The notes beneath the pieces are model-generated. The model did not search any database. It had not been told where the DNA came from and was given only the letters and a program-made list of their open reading frames with translations. From an uncultured Ruminococcus sp. (GTDB lineage: Bacteria > Bacillota > Clostridia > Oscillospirales > Ruminococcaceae), in the NCBI GenBank assembly GCA_900551505.1, contig URWK01000044.1, positions 1 through 8,830 of the forward strand: 8,830 nt of DNA, written 5' to 3'. Below are positions 6,431-8,830 of the stretch, one piece after another; the stretch's first letter is position 1; each line of letters opens with the position of its first letter. A program made the position numbers and the translations under genes.

Positions 6431-6451
6431 TCGTTGATTTTCGTTGAATTT
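6431..6451. repeat. Tandem 10-bp direct repeat upstream of the cellulase promoter
   Basis: TCGTTGATTT is followed at once by TCGTTGAATTT on the plus strand, one helical turn apart, about 33-53 bp upstream of the cellulase -35 box. It could be an activator site, but no regulator family is recognised and chance is possible in AT-rich DNA. Confidence 0.4.
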
Positions 6452-6497
6452 AACTAATTTCCACATTAAGACTGTGTAAAGAAAGTACCGGATTTTC

Positions 6498-6512
6498 AGT
6501 GTTATTAACACT
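6498..6512. promoter_or_regulatory. Perfect 15-bp palindrome, candidate operator upstream of trkH
   Basis: AGTGTTA-T-TAACACT is a perfect inverted repeat ending 10 bp before the trkH -35 box. A second, looser GTGTT/AACAC pair (6555-6573) spans the predicted transcription start. Together they could form a two-site operator. I cannot assign the regulator. Confidence 0.45.
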
Positions 6513-6522
6513 TGCTATTGCA

Positions 6523-6551
6523 TTTACAAAGATTATCTGTTATATTATAAT
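6523..6551 (+). promoter_or_regulatory. Sigma-A promoter of trkH-trmN6
   Basis: TTTACA (6523-6528), a 17-bp spacer and TATAAT (6546-6551). The predicted start is near 6558, about 43 bases before the trkH ATG, with AAAGAGG (6586-6592) as the ribosome site. It has the same hexamers and spacing as the divergent cellulase promoter. Confidence 0.87.
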
Positions 6552-6600
6552 GTAGTGTTTTCAATCATAACACATAAAGAATGAAAAAGAGGTTTGATTT

Positions 6601-7968
6601 ATGCCAATCATAAAGAAAAACAAACAGCAGTTCCTGACTCCGCCAAGGCTGATAATATTCAGTTTTCTCATGATGATTATTATAGGTTCTGTACTTCTTA
6701 TGTTTCCGTTCAGCAGTCGGGAACGTGTTTTTACACCTTATATTGACTGTTTATTTACTGCTACATCTGCGACTTGTGTAACCGGACTTATCGTATATGA
6801 TACGGGAACATACTGGAGTTTGTTCGGGCAGATTGTAATTCTCGTACTTATCCAGTTTGGCGGCATCGGAATAGTGACATTTGCAACATTCCTGAACTCG
6901 TTTATAGGGAAGAAAATGAATATCCGTTCATTAAGGCTTGCTTCTGAATCAATTAACTGGGACGAATTTTCAGATATAAAAAAGTTACTGATTATGATTT
7001 TCAGAATATCGACATCGTGTGAATTAATAGGAGCTTTACTGCTCTGTACCGTATTTGTGCCGAAACATGGAGCTTACGGGGTCTATATCTCTGTATTTCT
7101 TTCAATATCTGCATTCTGTAACGGCGGTTTTGATATTCTGGGGTTTGAACATGAGAAATTCGCAAGCCTTTCATATTATGCCGACAATCCCGTTGTCATG
7201 ATTACAATAATGTTGCTTATAACCTGTGGCGGACTTGGTTTCCTGGTCTGGTACGACCTTTTCAATTACCGCAAAACAAAAAGGCTTTTCCTGCACACAA
7301 GGCTTGTGCTTATAACTACGGGAATAATAATATTTGCGGGAAGCCTGATTATTTTTATACTTGAGCATGATAATCCGCTTACTATGGCTGACGACAGCCT
7401 TATGGTAAAGATTTCGCATTCAATCTTTCAGTGTGTAACTTACAGAACATCGGGTTTTAATACAATAAACCTTGCTAATATGCACGATTCCACGAAACTT
7501 TTTTCAATTATTATAATGATTATCGGAGCTTCCCCCGGCTCTACGGGCGGAGGTATAAAGACCACAACTTTCACTGTAATTGTAATGACCGTAATAAGCG
7601 TTATCAGGAATTACCCCGATACGATTATCCTTAAACGCAAAGTCGAAAAAGAAGTTGTATATAAGTCAATCACAATTACTTCACTGTTCGCATTCGCTTT
7701 AATTGTGATTTCCTGCATGATAGGACTTGAAAATAAGGGTTCTGTAAGTGCCGTTAATGCAATCTTTGAAACGGTTTCGGCAATGTCAACAGCAGGTGTT
7801 TCTGTAGGCGTTACAGCGATTGTGGACACTACTTCAAAAATATTGCTTATTATTGCTATGTTTCTCGGACGTGTAGGACCTGCAACGCTTGCATACTCAC
7901 TCACAGCAGGGCTTGAGGCTCATAAGAAGAATGAAGTTATTCCGGAAGGAAAAATTATTGTAGGTTAA
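6601..7968 (+). CDS. ktrB: TrkH/KtrB-type potassium uptake protein, membrane subunit
   Basis: A 455-aa integral membrane protein of the TrkH/KtrB/HKT superfamily, length typical of KtrB. It forms the K+ (possibly Na+-coupled) translocating pore. The four membrane-pore-membrane units are visible: filter segments SATCVTGL (56-63), AFCNGGFD (171-178), TYRTSGFNTI (280-289) and AMSTAGVSVG (394-403), each with the key glycine. The GASPGSTGGGIKTTT stretch (309-323) follows the third filter, and conserved Arg424 lies in FLGRVGPATL. Family members work with a cytosolic RCK subunit (KtrA/TrkA), which is not in this window and may lie elsewhere. The gene is first in a two-gene unit with trmN6. Whether it is strictly Ktr or Trk cannot be settled here. 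Confidence 0.93.
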   Translation: MPIIKKNKQQFLTPPRLIIFSFLMMIIIGSVLLMFPFSSRERVFTPYIDCLFTATSATCVTGLIVYDTGTYWSLFGQIVILVLIQFGGIGIVTFATFLNSFIGKKMNIRSLRLASESINWDEFSDIKKLLIMIFRISTSCELIGALLLCTVFVPKHGAYGVYISVFLSISAFCNGGFDILGFEHEKFASLSYYADNPVVMITIMLLITCGGLGFLVWYDLFNYRKTKRLFLHTRLVLITTGIIIFAGSLIIFILEHDNPLTMADDSLMVKISHSIFQCVTYRTSGFNTINLANMHDSTKLFSIIIMIIGASPGSTGGGIKTTTFTVIVMTVISVIRNYPDTIILKRKVEKEVVYKSITITSLFAFALIVISCMIGLENKGSVSAVNAIFETVSAMSTAGVSVGVTAIVDTTSKILLIIAMFLGRVGPATLAYSLTAGLEAHKKNEVIPEGKIIVG

Positions 7969-7981
7969 TACGGAGAATTTT

Positions 7982-8692
7982 ATGAACAATGAATACAATT
8001 TTGAGAAGCTTTCGGACTCTGTGAAAGTCTGTGTAAGCTCCGACCATACATTCGGAACTGATGCTTTCCTGCTCACCGAATTTTCAGGCTTCAGGGGAAG
8101 TGATATTATATGCGACCTCGGAACAGGTTGCGGAATAATACCACTTGCAATTTCTGTTCAGAAGCCCGGTGTCCCTATTTTCGCAGTGGATATTCAGCCG
8201 AAAGCCATTGAACAGCTTAAAAACGGCATACGGGAAAGTAACCTTGAAAACATTACTCCGATACTCGCAGACCTTAAAGAACTTCCGCCCGAAATGCCAT
8301 TTCACAAGTTTTCGCTTGTAATCTGCAATCCACCTTATAAGGCTTCCAAGGCAGGAGTCGAAAGTCTTTCGGAAGCTCAGCGTATCGCAAGACATGAAGT
8401 TATGTGCAATATAAATGATATTTGCCTTACTGCTGACAAATTGCTTAAATTCGGTGGAAAACTCTGTATCTGCAACCGCCCCGAAAGACTGGCAGATGTC
8501 ATAAGTTCCATGAAACAAAACCACATTGAGCCGAAAAAATTGCAGTTTATCGCCAAAGATAATCATTCTGCTCCCTGGCTGTTTCTCATCGAAGGAAAAA
8601 AAGGGGCAAAACCTTTCTTGCAGGTTCTGCCCAACCGCATAATTAAAAGCGGTACTTTTTTCTTTAATATCCCGAAAGTTTCTTCAGACTGA
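7982..8692 (+). CDS. trmN6: TrmN6-like tRNA1(Val) adenine-N6 methyltransferase
   Basis: A 236-aa class I SAM-dependent methyltransferase. The SAM-binding motif CDLGTGCGIIPL is at 44-55, the acidic Asp70 ends strand 2 (FAVDIQ), and the catalytic NPPY is at 116-119, typical of enzymes methylating exocyclic amino groups of adenine. The N-terminal DHTFGTDAFLL (21-31) resembles the TrmN6/YabB family, which methylates A37 of tRNA1(Val). Other N6-adenine or N5-glutamine methyltransferases share NPPY, so the substrate is inferred. The last ~20 residues do not show the ending I would expect for the family, which may be real divergence or an error near the contig end. It starts 13 bp after ktrB with GGAG at 7972-7975, so the two are probably cotranscribed. 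Confidence 0.85.
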   Translation: MNNEYNFEKLSDSVKVCVSSDHTFGTDAFLLTEFSGFRGSDIICDLGTGCGIIPLAISVQKPGVPIFAVDIQPKAIEQLKNGIRESNLENITPILADLKELPPEMPFHKFSLVICNPPYKASKAGVESLSEAQRIARHEVMCNINDICLTADKLLKFGGKLCICNRPERLADVISSMKQNHIEPKKLQFIAKDNHSAPWLFLIEGKKGAKPFLQVLPNRIIKSGTFFFNIPKVSSD

Positions 8693-8830
8693 GATTTGTT
8701 CCGGCGACCCCCCCCCCCCAATGAGGGGGGTGGCCCCCCCAATGGTTTTAACGGGGGTGGCGGGTAAATATAAATACAGGTATTTAACCTGGAAAAATTT
8801 TAAAAAACCTGTAAGATAAAGGCGAATTAT
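8693..8830. other. Homopolymer-rich, gene-free right end
   Basis: There is no gene. A run of 12 C (8708-8719), then G6 (8725-8730) and C7 (8734-8740), form C/G hairpin-like runs around AATGA. The motif TCCGGCGACCCC (8700-8711) is the inverted match of 100-111 at the left end. The final 70 bases are AT-rich with nothing recognisable. The C/G hairpin has no clear T tail, so I do not call it a terminator of trmN6. It may be repeat or poor contig-end sequence. Confidence 0.6.

Noticed and set aside
8084..8566. Minus-strand 160-codon open frame
   Set aside because: It is the antisense shadow of trmN6, whose plus frame has clear SAM and NPPY motifs.
8701..8745. Terminator of trmN6 formed by the C12/G6/C7 runs
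   Set aside because: The runs can pair but no T tract follows, and the homopolymers may be sequencing error.

Overview
The window looks like chromosomal DNA of an anaerobic, fibre-degrading, low-GC Gram-positive bacterium, most like Ruminococcus or a relative in the Oscillospirales. The evidence is a secreted GH5 cellulase with a Thr-rich linker and a two-repeat dockerin, an oxygen-sensitive ThiH-type thiamine pathway, strong AGGAGG-like ribosome binding sites and sigma-A promoters with 17-bp spacers. This assignment is inference from gene content; there is no rRNA or taxonomic marker. The coding part is well behaved. The first ~125 and last ~135 bases are homopolymer-rich and look like poor or repetitive contig-end sequence.

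Layout. From about 3895 down to 129 on the minus strand lies a five-gene operon, thiS-thiF-thiG-thiH-tenI. It encodes the whole thiazole branch of thiamine synthesis: sulfur carrier, its adenylyltransferase, 2-iminoacetate synthase from tyrosine, thiazole synthase and thiazole tautomerase. Its promoter is followed by a strong intrinsic-terminator hairpin inside the leader, and I find no recognisable TPP riboswitch. The last gene carries the TenI histidine signature rather than the ThiE metal site, so thiamine phosphate synthase is probably encoded elsewhere.

Divergent from that operon is a single tRNA-Arg(CCU) gene with its own near-consensus promoter and a strong terminator. Converging on the same terminator from the minus strand is a previously uncalled 46-codon gene with a good promoter and ribosome binding site. 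Next, on the minus strand, is the monocistronic dockerin cellulase with its own promoter and terminator.

A ~290-bp divergent intergenic region separates the cellulase from a plus-strand pair: a TrkH/KtrB-type potassium transporter subunit and, 13 bp later, a TrmN6-like tRNA methyltransferase. The intergenic region has two clear promoters, a perfect 15-bp palindrome and a tandem 10-bp repeat that could be regulatory sites. No wholly new system is evident. The items most worth a second look are the thi leader attenuator, the TenI identity of the last thi gene, the small charged protein gene, and the matching inverted motif at both window ends.
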